Below are positions 17,265-26,352 of a DNA stretch of 64,000 nucleotides, piece after piece; the stretch's first letter is position 1, and the number at the start of each line of letters is the position of its first letter. Under the pieces are notes generated by a model. The model worked only from the letters and a program-made list of their open reading frames with translations. It did no database searches and was not told where the DNA came from. Position numbers and translations under genes: made by a program. Source of the DNA: JAHRAW01 sp963693025 (GTDB taxonomy: Bacteria > Pseudomonadota > Gammaproteobacteria > Arenicellales > Poriferihabitantaceae); NCBI GenBank assembly GCA_963693025.1, contig OY843749.1, positions 2,666,001 through 2,730,000 on the forward strand. Reading direction: 5' to 3'.

Positions 17265-18266
17265 TCAAACCCGCGCACACTCACGATGCTCAAGGAACCA
17301 AGCGCAAGTCGTGGCGATGCCGTCGGTGAGGTTGATGGCGGCGTGCCAGCCGAGGCTGTCCAGTAGTGATGTGTCTAGCAGTTTGCGCGGTGCGCCGTCG
17401 GGTTTGTCGGAGTCGAACACGATATCGCCCGCATAGCCGGTCGCGTCTCGGATGATTTCCGCGCATTCGGCAATCGTCACTTCCACACCGGAGCCGGCGT
17501 TGATATGTGATTGCATCGGCGAGGTGCGCGCGGCGTAGGCGTCGTCGGCGAGCGCCATGACGTGGACGCAGGCGCCGGCGAGGTCGTCCACGTGCAGGAA
17601 GTCGCGCTTCGCCCGCCCGCTGCCCCACACGCGCACGCTCGGCTGCCCGCTGTCTTTGGCTTCGCGGAAGCGGCGAATCAATGCGGGAATGACATGGCTG
17701 TCCTCGGAATGAAAATTGTCGCCGGGTCCATACAGATTGGTCGGCATCAGGCTGCGGTAGGCGGTCGCATACTGGCGGTTGTAGGATTCGCACAACTTGA
17801 TGCCGGCGATTTTGGCGAGCGCATACGGCTCGTTGGTCGGCTCCAGCGCGCCTTGCAACAGCGCCGACTCGCGCATCGGCTGCGCCGCAAGCCGCGGGTA
17901 GATGCACGAACTGCCGAAGAACACGAGCCGCCGCACGCCGGCGCGCCACGCCTCGTGAATGACGTTGGTTTCAATCGTCAGGTTGTCGCGGATGAACTCG
18001 GCGGGGTAGGTGTGGTTGGCGTGAATGCCGCCGACCTTGGCTGCCGCCAGCACGACATAATCCACCGGCGTGCTTTCAAAAAATGCGCGCACCGCGGACG
18101 GCTCGCGCAGATCCAAGTCGGCGCGCGTGCGCGTAATCAGGTTGTGATGCCCCAGACTTTCCAAGCGGCGCACGACCGCCGAGCCGACCATGCCACGATG
18201 ACCGGCGACATAAATAGCCGTGTCTTCGTGCAAAGCCGGGGCGGGCATGGACTTAGACCTGGTCAT
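17265..18266 (-). CDS. fcl: GDP-L-fucose synthase
   Basis: 333 residues. Extended SDR protein with the nucleotide motif VAGHRGMVGSAVVRRL, AAAKVGGIHAN, the catalytic Ser region FFGSSCIYPR, the Tyr-x3-Lys motif YALAKIAG, and MPTNLYGPGDNF, all typical of GDP-4-keto-6-deoxymannose epimerase/reductase. It completes GDP-L-fucose synthesis after Gmd. The start used here overlaps gmd by 14 bases; an ATG at 18248, just after the gmd stop, is an alternative. The fucose donor is probably used by surface glycosyltransferases such as the two paralogues in this window. Confidence 0.95.
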   Translation of the reverse strand: MTRSKSMPAPALHEDTAIYVAGHRGMVGSAVVRRLESLGHHNLITRTRADLDLREPSAVRAFFESTPVDYVVLAAAKVGGIHANHTYPAEFIRDNLTIETNVIHEAWRAGVRRLVFFGSSCIYPRLAAQPMRESALLQGALEPTNEPYALAKIAGIKLCESYNRQYATAYRSLMPTNLYGPGDNFHSEDSHVIPALIRRFREAKDSGQPSVRVWGSGRAKRDFLHVDDLAGACVHVMALADDAYAARTSPMQSHINAGSGVEVTIAECAEIIRDATGYAGDIVFDSDKPDGAPRKLLDTSLLDSLGWHAAINLTDGIATTCAWFLEHRECARV

Positions 18267-19320
18267 GTTCGCGCGCGCGTTTTTCCCGCTTTGCCAACGC
18301 CAAATCGTGCGCCGCCATCTCCTTCACCAACTCGTCAAACGACACCTTCGGTTGCCACCCGAGTTTTTCGCGCGCGCGCGCCGCATCGCCGCGCAGGCTG
18401 TCGACTTCGGCGGGGCGAAAATAGCGCTCGTTGACTTGCACAATCACGCGCCCGTTGTCGTCGATGCCGCGCTCGTCGAGCCCCTCGCCCTGCCAGGTGA
18501 TGCCGATGCCCATCTCGCGCGCCACCGCCTCTAAAAACTCGCGCACCGAATGCTGTATGCCGGTGGCGATGACGAGGTCTTCGGGCGTGTCGCGCTGCAG
18601 CATCAGCCACTGCGCCTCCACATAGTCGCGCGCGTGCCCCCAGTCGCGGCGCGCGTCGAGATTGCCGATATACAGGCAGTCCTGCGCGCCGATTTTGATG
18701 CGCGCCAGCGCGCGGGTAATTTTGCGGGTGACGAAGGTCTCGCCGCGCACCGGCGATTCGTGGTTGAACAAAATGCCGCCGCAGGCAAACAGCCCGTACG
18801 CTTCGCGGTAAATCCGGGTAATCCAATGCGCGTATACTTTGGCGGCGCCGTAGGGCGAGCGCGGCTCGAAGGGCGTGGTTTCGGATTGCAGGTCGTCCGA
18901 TGCGTTGCCGAACATCTCGGAAGTGGACGCCTGATAAAAACGGGTCGTATCCGCCAACCCCAGCGTTCGAATCGCCTCCAACATCCGCAACACGCCGAGC
19001 GCATCCGAGTTGGCGGTATACTCCGGCTCCTCGAAAGAAACGGCAACATGCGACTGCGCCGCCAGGTTGTAAATTTCCACCGGACGGACGGCCTGCAAGA
19101 TATGCGCCAGACTGGTGGCATCGGTCATGTCGCCCGCATGCAACACCAAGTCATACCCCGTCTCAAACGGGTCGTGATAAAAGCGCTCGATGCGGGCGGT
19201 ATTAAACAACGAAGCACGCCGCATCACGCCATGAACTTCATAGCCCTTGCCAAGCAAAAACTCCGCCAAATAGGAGCCGTCCTGCCCCGTAATGCCGGTA
19301 ATCAGCGCGCGTTTTTTCAT
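18253..19320 (-). CDS. gmd: GDP-mannose 4,6-dehydratase
   Basis: 355 residues, normal length. It begins KKRALITGITGQDGSYLAEF (Rossmann GxxGxxG), then GVMRRASLFNTARIE and the active-site segment FYQASTSEMFG. The Tyr-x3-Lys pair lies in SPYGAAKVYAHW. It converts GDP-mannose to GDP-4-keto-6-deoxymannose, the first step to GDP-fucose. It is translationally coupled with fcl. No GDP-mannose pyrophosphorylase lies in the window. The same GDP-mannose pool would feed the dolichol-phosphate-mannose-synthase-like protein at 55115. Confidence 0.96.
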   Translation of the reverse strand: MKKRALITGITGQDGSYLAEFLLGKGYEVHGVMRRASLFNTARIERFYHDPFETGYDLVLHAGDMTDATSLAHILQAVRPVEIYNLAAQSHVAVSFEEPEYTANSDALGVLRMLEAIRTLGLADTTRFYQASTSEMFGNASDDLQSETTPFEPRSPYGAAKVYAHWITRIYREAYGLFACGGILFNHESPVRGETFVTRKITRALARIKIGAQDCLYIGNLDARRDWGHARDYVEAQWLMLQRDTPEDLVIATGIQHSVREFLEAVAREMGIGITWQGEGLDERGIDDNGRVIVQVNERYFRPAEVDSLRGDAARAREKLGWQPKVSFDELVKEMAAHDLALAKREKRAREHDQV

Positions 19321-19408
19321 TGGGTTTTCCGGGGGTTGTGTTGGAATGTTGGGGTTGTATTATAGCGGTGTTTTTGGGATTAAACTGGGAAAGACAACAA
19401 CAAGTACC

Positions 19409-19448
19409 CGTCATTCTCGAACGGTAGAAAATAGGGAGCCCCTAACCT
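19409..19448 (-). repeat. Solo IRE terminal fragment
   Basis: CGTCATTCTCGAACGG, then TAGAAAATAGGGAGC, abutting IRE copy 6. Confidence 0.8.
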
Positions 19449-19647
19449 CGTCATTCTCGAACGATAGAAAAATAGGGAGCGCCAGCGACCATATTTTTCA
19501 TCGCCTTCGGGAATCTCCCTAAGGTTAGCGTGGACTTTACCGAAGCCCGTGCCAGTCTTAGGGAGATTCCCGAGGACGCAAGTGTCCGTAAGCCGCCGCT
19601 TAAAAGAAAAAGCGCGGCGGCAAACGGACACTAACGCTCGAGAGACG
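19449..19647 (-). repeat. IRE copy 6 (reverse)
   Basis: Complete except that the right terminus reads CTCGAGAGACG, having lost two bases of GAGAATGACG. It lies between the divergent gmd and the second glycosyltransferase. Confidence 0.9.
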
Positions 19648-19765
19648 AAGCAGGATTGATTTTCTCACCGACGGTGCGCTATGTTACGGCTATGCGACTT
19701 CCCTGCCTACGAGTTATTTCGGCAGTAACCCACACACATAAAACCACCAGCGTGAACTCATCAAA

Positions 19766-20854
19766 GTGTCCCCCCTACTACCGACTTGGCTCAAGTATCG
19801 CCTCGGCACGTTGCCGGAAAAACTGCGGTTGCGGGGGTGTGAATTGTGTTATCACTTGCGGAGACCGTTACTCCCCAAAAACAACCACGCGCCTAATCAA
19901 CAATACAGCCTGAGCGCGCAACAAGTTTATGGCGATGCGCGCCTGCCCGGTGTCAGCGGGTATTACCGGTTGTATGACGAAGAGGATTTTTTGGCGGCTT
20001 CGGTTGAATCGCATTTGCCGTTTTTTGACGAACTGATTCTCGTGCACGACCGCACCACCGCCGACAACACACCGGCAATCGCGCAAGCGTTGGCGGAAAA
20101 ATATCCCGGCAGGCTGCAATACCACCGGTATGAACCCGCCGCGCATAAACCGCGCACCACCGCCTACCGGATGCTGCCCGCCAACCACCCCGAATCGTTT
20201 GTCAACTACTATAACTTTGCGCTCAGCAAAACCACGCGGCGGGTTGTCTCCAAAGTGGATGGCGATCACATCGCCATCGATACGGCGTTTGCGCGCGCCG
20301 CCGAGAAGTTTCAGTCGATGGACTTTATGCGCGATGTGTTTTATGCGTATGCCGGCATCAACTTGTGGTCGTATGATGGCAGGCTGTATGTCGACCCCGC
20401 GTCGCCGGTCACCGCGGTCGGCGACATTGGGTTTTACGCGATGCGCGCCGAAAAGCGCTACTACACGAAGGCGTGGCTTTACGAAGACGGATATTTTTCG
20501 CGCAAAAACCGTGCGCTCAAAAATGCCGGCTGCCTGTTCTTCCACCTCAAAAACATGCGCCGACGCATTCCGCATCATTCGGACCGCGGCGAGGATGACG
20601 CGGTCTATGCGGAAAAATTCCGCCGGCGACTGCGGGAAGCGCGGCAACGCTGGCTTGACTGGCCCGCCTTTGTGCGACAATCGCGCGAGCGTTTTCTAGT
20701 TGAAATGGCCACCGACCTTGCCGAACTACCCGACCCGAATGACTACTTGCGTGCCCGCCTTGAGCGAGTGCCGACTTTTGTCGTTGGCGCCGACAACAAT
20801 AACAACAACAATAGCAACAACAACAACCCCCACTTCGTCATTCTCGAACGATAG
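19766..20854 (+). CDS. Second copy of the family-2-like glycosyltransferase
   Basis: 362 residues, closely similar to the protein at 1719-2771 across the core (shared SGYYRLYDEEDF, FFDELILVHD, KVDGDHIAID and HLKNMR motifs). It has no long C tract; the region between the N-terminal helix and QYSLSA reads RPLLPKNNHAPNQ. The upstream DNA still aligns with the first copy, but the ATG of copy 1 is replaced by CCCAC, so I use the GTG at 19766, which follows with only C6 nearby. The C-terminus is extended by an Asn run (AAC repeats, 20791-20828) and its last residues HFVILER plus stop come from an IRE terminus. It may be active or decaying. Confidence 0.72.
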   Translation: MSPLLPTWLKYRLGTLPEKLRLRGCELCYHLRRPLLPKNNHAPNQQYSLSAQQVYGDARLPGVSGYYRLYDEEDFLAASVESHLPFFDELILVHDRTTADNTPAIAQALAEKYPGRLQYHRYEPAAHKPRTTAYRMLPANHPESFVNYYNFALSKTTRRVVSKVDGDHIAIDTAFARAAEKFQSMDFMRDVFYAYAGINLWSYDGRLYVDPASPVTAVGDIGFYAMRAEKRYYTKAWLYEDGYFSRKNRALKNAGCLFFHLKNMRRRIPHHSDRGEDDAVYAEKFRRRLREARQRWLDWPAFVRQSRERFLVEMATDLAELPDPNDYLRARLERVPTFVVGADNNNNNNSNNNNPHFVILER

Positions 20855-21037
20855 AAAAATAGGGAGCCGACAGGCGACCATATTTTTCATCGCCTTCGGG
20901 AATCTCCCTAAGGCTGGCGTGGACTTTGGCGAAGCCCGTGCCAATCTTAGGGAGATTCCCGAGGACGCAAGTGTCCGTAAGCCGCCGCTTAAAAGAAAAA
21001 GCGCGGCGGCAACGGACACTAACGCTCGAGAATGACG
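20836..21037 (-). repeat. IRE copy 7 (reverse)
   Basis: Full copy. Its first 19 bases are the final codons and stop of the glycosyltransferase at 19766. It is followed by a solo fragment at 21038-21077 ending TCGAGAATGACG. Confidence 0.92.
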
Positions 21038-21096
21038 AAGTTGGGGGCTCCTTATTCTTCTACCATTCGAGAATGACGAAGTTTCGGTAACCACGA

Positions 21097-23238
21097 ATGA
21101 CCACCACCATACCCCTTAACCCCACCCGCCTAACACGCTGCCTAAACCCAAAATCGATTGCAGTGATCGGCGGCCTTGAGGCATCGCGCGTGATTCAGCA
21201 GTGTCGCAAACTGGGCTTCGGTGGCGACCTCTGGCCCGTCAACCCGACGCGGGACGCGCTCGAAGGGTTGCGTTGTTATCCCGATATTGATGCGTTGCCC
21301 GCGCCCCCGGACGCGGCGTTTGTTGCTATTCCGGCGGAGCCCAGCATCGATGTGGTCGCCGCCTTGTCGCGCGCCGGCGCGGGTGGCGCGGTGTGCTACG
21401 CCTCCGGCTTCAAGGAGACCGAGCAAACTGGGCAAACCGGTGGCGGGGGCGAGCGGCAGCAACGCCTGATTCGGGCGGCGGCGGCGATGCCCGTCATTGG
21501 GCCCAACTGCTACGGCTTCATCAACCTGCTGTCCGGCGCCGCGCTGTGGCCCGACTACCACGGCGCGGCGCGCGTCGAGCGGGGCGTGGCGGTCTTTTCG
21601 CAGAGCGGCAATATCAGTTTGAACCTCAGCATGCAGCGGCGGCTGTTGCCGCTGGCGTGGCTCGTCAGCCTCGGCAATCAGGCGGTGGTGGGCGTTGAAG
21701 AGGGCATCGCGGCGGCGCTCGACAGCGCGCGCATCACCGCCATCGGTTTGCACATCGAAGGGCTCAACAACCTGCCCCTGTTCGCGCGCCTCGCCGAGCG
21801 GGCGCGGCAAAAAGGCGTCCCGCTGGTGGCGCTCAAAGCGGGGCGCTCGGCGACCGGCGCGCGCATCACCTTTAGCCACACCGCCACGCTGGCGGGCGAA
21901 AACGCGCTGTATGACGCGCTGTTTGAGCGCCTCGGGGTGGGCTGCGTGGACACGCCGGAGGAATTCATCGAAGCGCTCAAACTGGCGTCGGTCACCGGCG
22001 CATTGCCCGGCAACCGCATCGCGTCGCTGAGTTGCTCCGGCGGCGAAGCCACCTTGGTCGCCGACCTCGCGCGCGCGCGCCAACTCCATTTCCCCGCGCT
22101 CAAGGACGCCCACCGGCGGCAAGTGCAAGCGACTCTTAACGACTACGTGCGCGTCGACAACCCGCTAGATTACCACACCTTCATCTGGGGCGACCGCGCG
22201 CGCATGACCGCCACTTTCAGCGCGATGATGGCGGCGGACGAAAACGGAAACGCGAACTACGACCTGACCCTGCTGGTGCTGGACACGCCCGGCGACGACC
22301 GCGACGCGACGGACATTTGGCTTCGCGCGGTGCACGCCTTCATCGACGCCTGCCGCGCAACCGGCGGCAAGGGCGCGCTGGTCGCATTGCTCAGCGAAAA
22401 CCTGCCCGAGTCGGTCGGGCGGTTGCTGCTCGCCAACGACATCGCGCCGCTGCAGGGCTTGGCGCAAGCGCTGGCGGCGGTCGAGGTGGTTTGCGAAATG
22501 GGACGCGCGTGGGCGCAACGCGCGCCGCCGCCTTCGCTTGCGCCGGTCGCCGCCCTTGCCGAGGCGGGCGAAAGTCTGGATGAATACGCGGGCAAGAAAC
22601 TGCTGGCGGAGGCCGGGTTGCCGGTTCCGCGCTCGGTGGTGGTGGATTCCGCCGGGGTTGATGCGGCTGATGCGGCGGTGGCTGCCGCCGACGAGTTGGG
22701 TTATCCGGTGGTGGTCAAAGCGCTGTCGGCGCAAATCGCCCACAAAACCGAAGCCGGCGCGGTGGCGGTCAACCTGCAAGACGCAACACAAGTGCGCGCA
22801 CACGCCGCACGGATGCGAAACGACATCGGCGCCGAGCGCTTGCTGGTCGAAGAAATGGTCGCGGACGCGGTCGCGGAATTGCTACTCGGCATCAGCCACG
22901 ACCCACAGTTCGGCCACTACCTAATCATCGGCTTCGGCGGCGAGTGGGTGGAGTTGCTCGGCGACCGCCAACTGCTGCTCCCCCCGGTCGATGAAACCCT
23001 AATCAAGCGCGCCCTAAACCGCCTGAAAACCGCCCCCCTACTACACGGCCACCGAAACCGCCCACCCGCCGATACGGACGCGGCGGTTCGCTATGCGCTA
23101 CAACTCATCCGCTTAATCCAAAGCAACCCTGACCACATCAAAGAAATAGAAATCAACCCGCTAATTCTAAAGCCCAAAGCCTATGGCGGTGCGATAGCGG
23201 CTGATGTGTTGATAAGCGTTAATGCTCGTCATTCTTAA
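21097..23238 (+). CDS. NDP-forming acyl-CoA synthetase (fused alpha and beta subunits)
   Basis: 713 residues. The CoA-binding domain (about 15-135) is followed by a succinyl-CoA-ligase-like part with the phosphohistidine motif FSHTATLAGEN and the Cys/Gly-rich SCSGGEATLVADLA. A C-terminal ATP-grasp domain (about 480-710) carries KKLLAEAGLPVPRS, VVKALSAQIAHKTEAGAV and ending EIEINPLIL. No GNAT domain is present, unlike Pat. Such enzymes interconvert acyl-CoA + ADP + Pi and acid + CoA + ATP for acetate, propionate or larger acids. The next genes (crotonase, M24 protein, GMC oxidoreductase) suggest catabolism of a short acyl or methylated osmolyte substrate. The last residues ARHS come from a CGTCATTC motif. 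Confidence 0.9.
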   Translation: MTTTIPLNPTRLTRCLNPKSIAVIGGLEASRVIQQCRKLGFGGDLWPVNPTRDALEGLRCYPDIDALPAPPDAAFVAIPAEPSIDVVAALSRAGAGGAVCYASGFKETEQTGQTGGGGERQQRLIRAAAAMPVIGPNCYGFINLLSGAALWPDYHGAARVERGVAVFSQSGNISLNLSMQRRLLPLAWLVSLGNQAVVGVEEGIAAALDSARITAIGLHIEGLNNLPLFARLAERARQKGVPLVALKAGRSATGARITFSHTATLAGENALYDALFERLGVGCVDTPEEFIEALKLASVTGALPGNRIASLSCSGGEATLVADLARARQLHFPALKDAHRRQVQATLNDYVRVDNPLDYHTFIWGDRARMTATFSAMMAADENGNANYDLTLLVLDTPGDDRDATDIWLRAVHAFIDACRATGGKGALVALLSENLPESVGRLLLANDIAPLQGLAQALAAVEVVCEMGRAWAQRAPPPSLAPVAALAEAGESLDEYAGKKLLAEAGLPVPRSVVVDSAGVDAADAAVAAADELGYPVVVKALSAQIAHKTEAGAVAVNLQDATQVRAHAARMRNDIGAERLLVEEMVADAVAELLLGISHDPQFGHYLIIGFGGEWVELLGDRQLLLPPVDETLIKRALNRLKTAPLLHGHRNRPPADTDAAVRYALQLIRLIQSNPDHIKEIEINPLILKPKAYGGAIAADVLISVNARHS

Positions 23239-23252
23239 ATCACCCAAATACC

Positions 23253-23454
23253 CGTCATTCTCTCGAGCGTTAGTGTCCGTTGCCGCCGCGCCTTTTCTTT
23301 TAAGCGGCGGCTTACGGACACTTGCGTCCTCGGGAATCTCCCTAAGGTTGGCACGGTCTTTGTTGAAATTCACGGTAGTCTTAGGGAGATTCCCGAAGGC
23401 GATGAAAAATATGGTCGCTAACGCTCCCTATTTTTCTATCGTTCGAGAATGACG
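23253..23454 (+). repeat. IRE copy 8 (first of a four-copy tandem array)
   Basis: Full copy with CGTCATTCTCTCGAGCG (two extra bases) at the left end. The array runs to 24166 in one orientation, between two plus-strand genes. Confidence 0.93.
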
Positions 23455-23465
23455 GGTATATAACT

Positions 23466-23668
23466 CGTCATTCTCGAGCGTTAGTGTCCGTTGCCGCCGC
23501 GCTTTTTCTTTTAAGCGGCGGCTTACCGGACACTTACGTCCTCGGGAATCTCCCTAAGGTTGGCACGGTCTTTGTTGGAATTCACGGTAGCCTTAGGGAG
23601 ATTCCCGAAGGCGATGAAAAATATGGTCGCCTATCGGCCCCCTATTTTTCTATCGTTCGAGAATGACG
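23466..23668 (+). repeat. IRE copy 9
   Basis: Full copy, 11 bases after copy 8 (spacer GGTATATAACT). Confidence 0.93.
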
Positions 23669-23677
23669 AGTTGTAGC

Positions 23678-23879
23678 CGTCATTCTCGAGCGTTAGTGTC
23701 CGTTGCCGCCGCGCTTTTTCTTTTAAGCGGCGGCTTACGGACACTTGCGTCCTCGGGAATCTTCCTAAGGTTGGCACGGGCTTTGTTGGAATTCACGGTA
23801 GTCTTAGGGAGATTCCCGAAGGCGATGAAAAATATGGTCGCCTAGCGGCTCCCTATTTTTCTATCGTTCGAGAATGACG
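23678..23879 (+). repeat. IRE copy 10
   Basis: Full copy, 9 bases after copy 9. A solo terminal fragment follows at 23880-23919 (TCCCTATTTTCTACCGTTCG). Confidence 0.93.
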
Positions 23880-23928
23880 GGGTTGAGGGCTCCCTATTTT
23901 CTACCGTTCGGGAATGACGGCTATAACT

Positions 23929-24128
23929 CGTCATTCTCGAGCGTTAGTGTCCGTTGCCGCCGCGCTTTTTCTTTTAAGCGGCGGCTTACGGACACTTGCG
24001 TCCTCGGGAATCTCCATAAGATTGGCACGGGTTTTGTTGGAATTCACGGTAGACTTAGGGAGATTCCCGAAGGTGATGAAAAATATAGTCGCTATCGCTC
24101 CTTATTTTTCTATCATTCGAGAATGACG
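23929..24128 (+). repeat. IRE copy 11
   Basis: Full copy with slight divergence (CTCCATAAG in the second hairpin). A solo fragment follows at 24129-24166. The remaining 100 bases to the next gene are C/A-rich, with no other feature seen except the possible early start of the crotonase. Confidence 0.93.
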
Positions 24129-24268
24129 AAGTTGGGGCTCCTTATTTTTCTATCGTTCGAATGACGAAGCCGAGCAAATTTCCCACCCACCCCAACCCAC
24201 GAACCTATACAATACCGCCGCGAGGTGGATATGTGTAGTCACGCGATAACGACTCAAGTCAACGTGCG

Positions 24269-25015
24269 GTGCTGGAAGTGGTGCTGGATCGGCCCAAGGC
24301 GAATGCGATTGATTCTGCGACCAGTCGGGAAATGGGGCGGGTGTTTGCGGGGTTTCGGGATGATCCGGGGTTGCGGGTGGCGATTATTACCGGGGCGGGG
24401 GAGAAGTTTTTTTGTGCGGGGTGGGACTTGAAGGCGGCGGCGGAAGGCGAGGCGGCGACCGCTGATTTTGGCGTTGGCGGCTTTGGCGGGTTGCAGGAGT
24501 TGGCGGACTTGAACAAGCCGGTGATTGCCGCGGTCAACGGCATCGCCTGCGGCGGCGGGCTGGAGTTGGCGATTTCCGCCGACCTGATTATCGCCGCCGA
24601 GCACGCGCGTTTTGCGCTGCCGGAAATCAACGCCGGCACCCTCGCCGATGCCGCCACCATCAAACTGCCCAAGCGGATTCCCTATCACATTGCGATGGAG
24701 TTGCTGCTCACCGGGCGTTGGATGGACGCCGCCGAAGCGCGCCGCTGGGGGTTGGTGAACGAGACGGTGGCGGCGGCGGAGTTGATGCCGCGTGCGCGCG
24801 CGCTGGCGGGCATGCTGGCGGAGGGTCCGCCGCTGGTGTTCGCCGCGATTAAGGAGTGCATTCGCCTGACCGAAACGCTGCCCACCCAGGCGGCGTTTGA
24901 CTTGCTGAACAGCAAGACGCCGGCGACCGTTGCGACGCTGTATGAAAGCGAGGACGCGCGCGAAGGCGCCAGGGCGTTCAGCGAAAAACGCAAGCCTGTG
25001 TGGAAGGGGCGCTGA
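24269..25015 (+). CDS. Enoyl-CoA hydratase/isomerase family, CaiD-like; N-terminus probably frameshifted
   Basis: 248 residues from the only in-frame start (GTG). The crotonase pattern is clear: LDRPKANAID, then AIITGAGEKFFCAGWDLKAA, PVIAAVNGIACGGGLELAIS (oxyanion hole) and ending SEKRKPVWKGR. This matches carnitinyl-CoA dehydratase closely in both central and C-terminal segments. CaiD hydrates crotonobetainyl-CoA; acrylate hydratases are also crotonases. The first beta strand is missing here. In the neighbouring frame, an ATG at 24231 would supply a normal N-terminus if one extra G were present in the CGTGCGGTGCTGG region. It lies 80 bases upstream of the DddP-like gene. Confidence 0.85.
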   Translation: MLEVVLDRPKANAIDSATSREMGRVFAGFRDDPGLRVAIITGAGEKFFCAGWDLKAAAEGEAATADFGVGGFGGLQELADLNKPVIAAVNGIACGGGLELAISADLIIAAEHARFALPEINAGTLADAATIKLPKRIPYHIAMELLLTGRWMDAAEARRWGLVNETVAAAELMPRARALAGMLAEGPPLVFAAIKECIRLTETLPTQAAFDLLNSKTPATVATLYESEDAREGARAFSEKRKPVWKGR

Positions 25016-25095
25016 CGCGCGGCTTGTCCGGGGGCGCCCGCTCTGATTTCGATTCAAACTCGCATCAACCCACTCACTTAGCACGGGGAGCAACC

Positions 25096-26334
25096 ATGAA
25101 CCTGTCAACCGCCCGAATTCACGCCCGCCAGCACGGCGCGATGGAATACAGCGAAGCGCCCGCCGACCTCGATGTGGTGCGGCGCTACCGCGTCGGTCGC
25201 GTGCGCGAAAAACTGAAGGAATTGGATTACGCCGGCATCCTGCTGTTCAACCCAATCAACACGCGCTACGCCAGCGACACGAGCAACATGCAAATCTGGT
25301 GCACGCACTATGAAACCCGCTGCGTCTGGGTGGCCGCCGACGGGCCGATGATTTTGTTCGACTACGGCAATTTTCCGTATATCGCCGAGGGTATATCGAC
25401 CATCGACGAATACCGCGTGAACACCTCGTTCTTCTACTTCGCCGCCGGCAATCGCGGTGCCGAAAAAGCGGCAAAGTTCGGCGCGGTCATCGCCGACCTC
25501 GTTAAAACTTACGGCGCCGGCAACACGCGCCTCGCCATCGACCGCTTGTCCGCGGTCGGCTGCGACGCCATCCGCAAGCACGGCGTTTCCATACACGACG
25601 GCGAGGAAGTGATGGAGTTGGCGCGGGTCATCAAGTCGCCGGAAGAACTCGCGTTGATGCAGCGGGCGATCGACGTGTGCGAGGTCGGCTTGCGGCGAAT
25701 GCGCGAGGCGACGCAGCCGGGCATGACCGAGAACGCGTTGTGGGCGGTGTTGCACCACGCCAACATTGAGTTCGGCGGCGAGTGGATTGAGACGCGGCTG
25801 ATGTCGTCGGGACCGCGAACTTTTCCGTGGTTCCGCGAGTCTTCGCTGCGCAAAATGGAAGCGGGCGACATGATTAGCCTCGACACCGACCTCATCGGAC
25901 CCTACGGCTACTGCGCCGACATGTCGCGCTCGTGGCTATGCGGCGATGGCCGTCCAAGCGACCAACAAAAGCGGATTTACGCGCTCGCCCACGCGCAGAT
26001 TCAATACAACAAATCCATACTGAAACCCGGCATGACCTTCCGGGAAGTCGCGGAAAAGGCGTGGAAGATTCCCGATGAATTCGTCGATTACAAATACAGC
26101 GTGTTGATGCACGGCGTCGGTCTCGCCGACGAGTATCCGGCGATTAAACACGTGCACGAGTTTGCCGACAAAGGGTATGACGGCGTGCTGGAAGAGAACA
26201 TGACGATGTGCGTCGAGTCCTACATTGGCTCGCCGAAGAGCGGGGAGGGCGTGAAACTGGAAGAGCAGGTGTTGATTACCGCCGACGGTGTTCGCCAACT
26301 GACCAGCGACCCGCTGGAAACCGACTGGTTGTAG
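25096..26334 (+). CDS. dddP: DddP-like DMSP lyase (M24 metallopeptidase fold)
   Basis: 412 residues. Creatinase N-terminal domain (about 1-165) and pita-bread M24 domain (175-412). The segments TSNMQIWCTHYETRCVW, WAVLHHANIEFGGEWIETR, SSGPRTFPW and DTDLIGPYGYCADMSRSW match what I know of DddP. Metal ligands are visible: Asp263, Asp265, Asp275, His339 (MHGVGL), Glu374 (CVESYIG) and Glu389. DddP cleaves dimethylsulfoniopropionate to dimethyl sulfide and acrylate. A strong GGGGAG ribosome-binding site precedes the ATG at 25096, so I reject the longer frame from 25000. A creatinase or Xaa-Pro peptidase relative is the main alternative. Confidence 0.7.
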   Translation: MNLSTARIHARQHGAMEYSEAPADLDVVRRYRVGRVREKLKELDYAGILLFNPINTRYASDTSNMQIWCTHYETRCVWVAADGPMILFDYGNFPYIAEGISTIDEYRVNTSFFYFAAGNRGAEKAAKFGAVIADLVKTYGAGNTRLAIDRLSAVGCDAIRKHGVSIHDGEEVMELARVIKSPEELALMQRAIDVCEVGLRRMREATQPGMTENALWAVLHHANIEFGGEWIETRLMSSGPRTFPWFRESSLRKMEAGDMISLDTDLIGPYGYCADMSRSWLCGDGRPSDQQKRIYALAHAQIQYNKSILKPGMTFREVAEKAWKIPDEFVDYKYSVLMHGVGLADEYPAIKHVHEFADKGYDGVLEENMTMCVESYIGSPKSGEGVKLEEQVLITADGVRQLTSDPLETDWL

Positions 26335-26352
26335 CGGTCGCCGACCGTGGTT

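Noticed and set aside
23222..24164. Series of 60-100 residue open frames starting MSVAAALFLLSGGL or similar in the IRE array and at other IRE copies
   Set aside because: They are translations of the IRE itself, occur in several frames and both strands, and have no start signals.
23253..24166. CRISPR-like tandem array
   Set aside because: Units are about 200 bp with tiny variable spacers of 9-12 bases; no short direct repeat, leader or cas gene.
25000..25095. N-terminal extension of the DddP-like gene
   Set aside because: The strong GGGGAG ribosome-binding site and conserved start at 25096 make the upstream codons unlikely; they also overlap the crotonase end.
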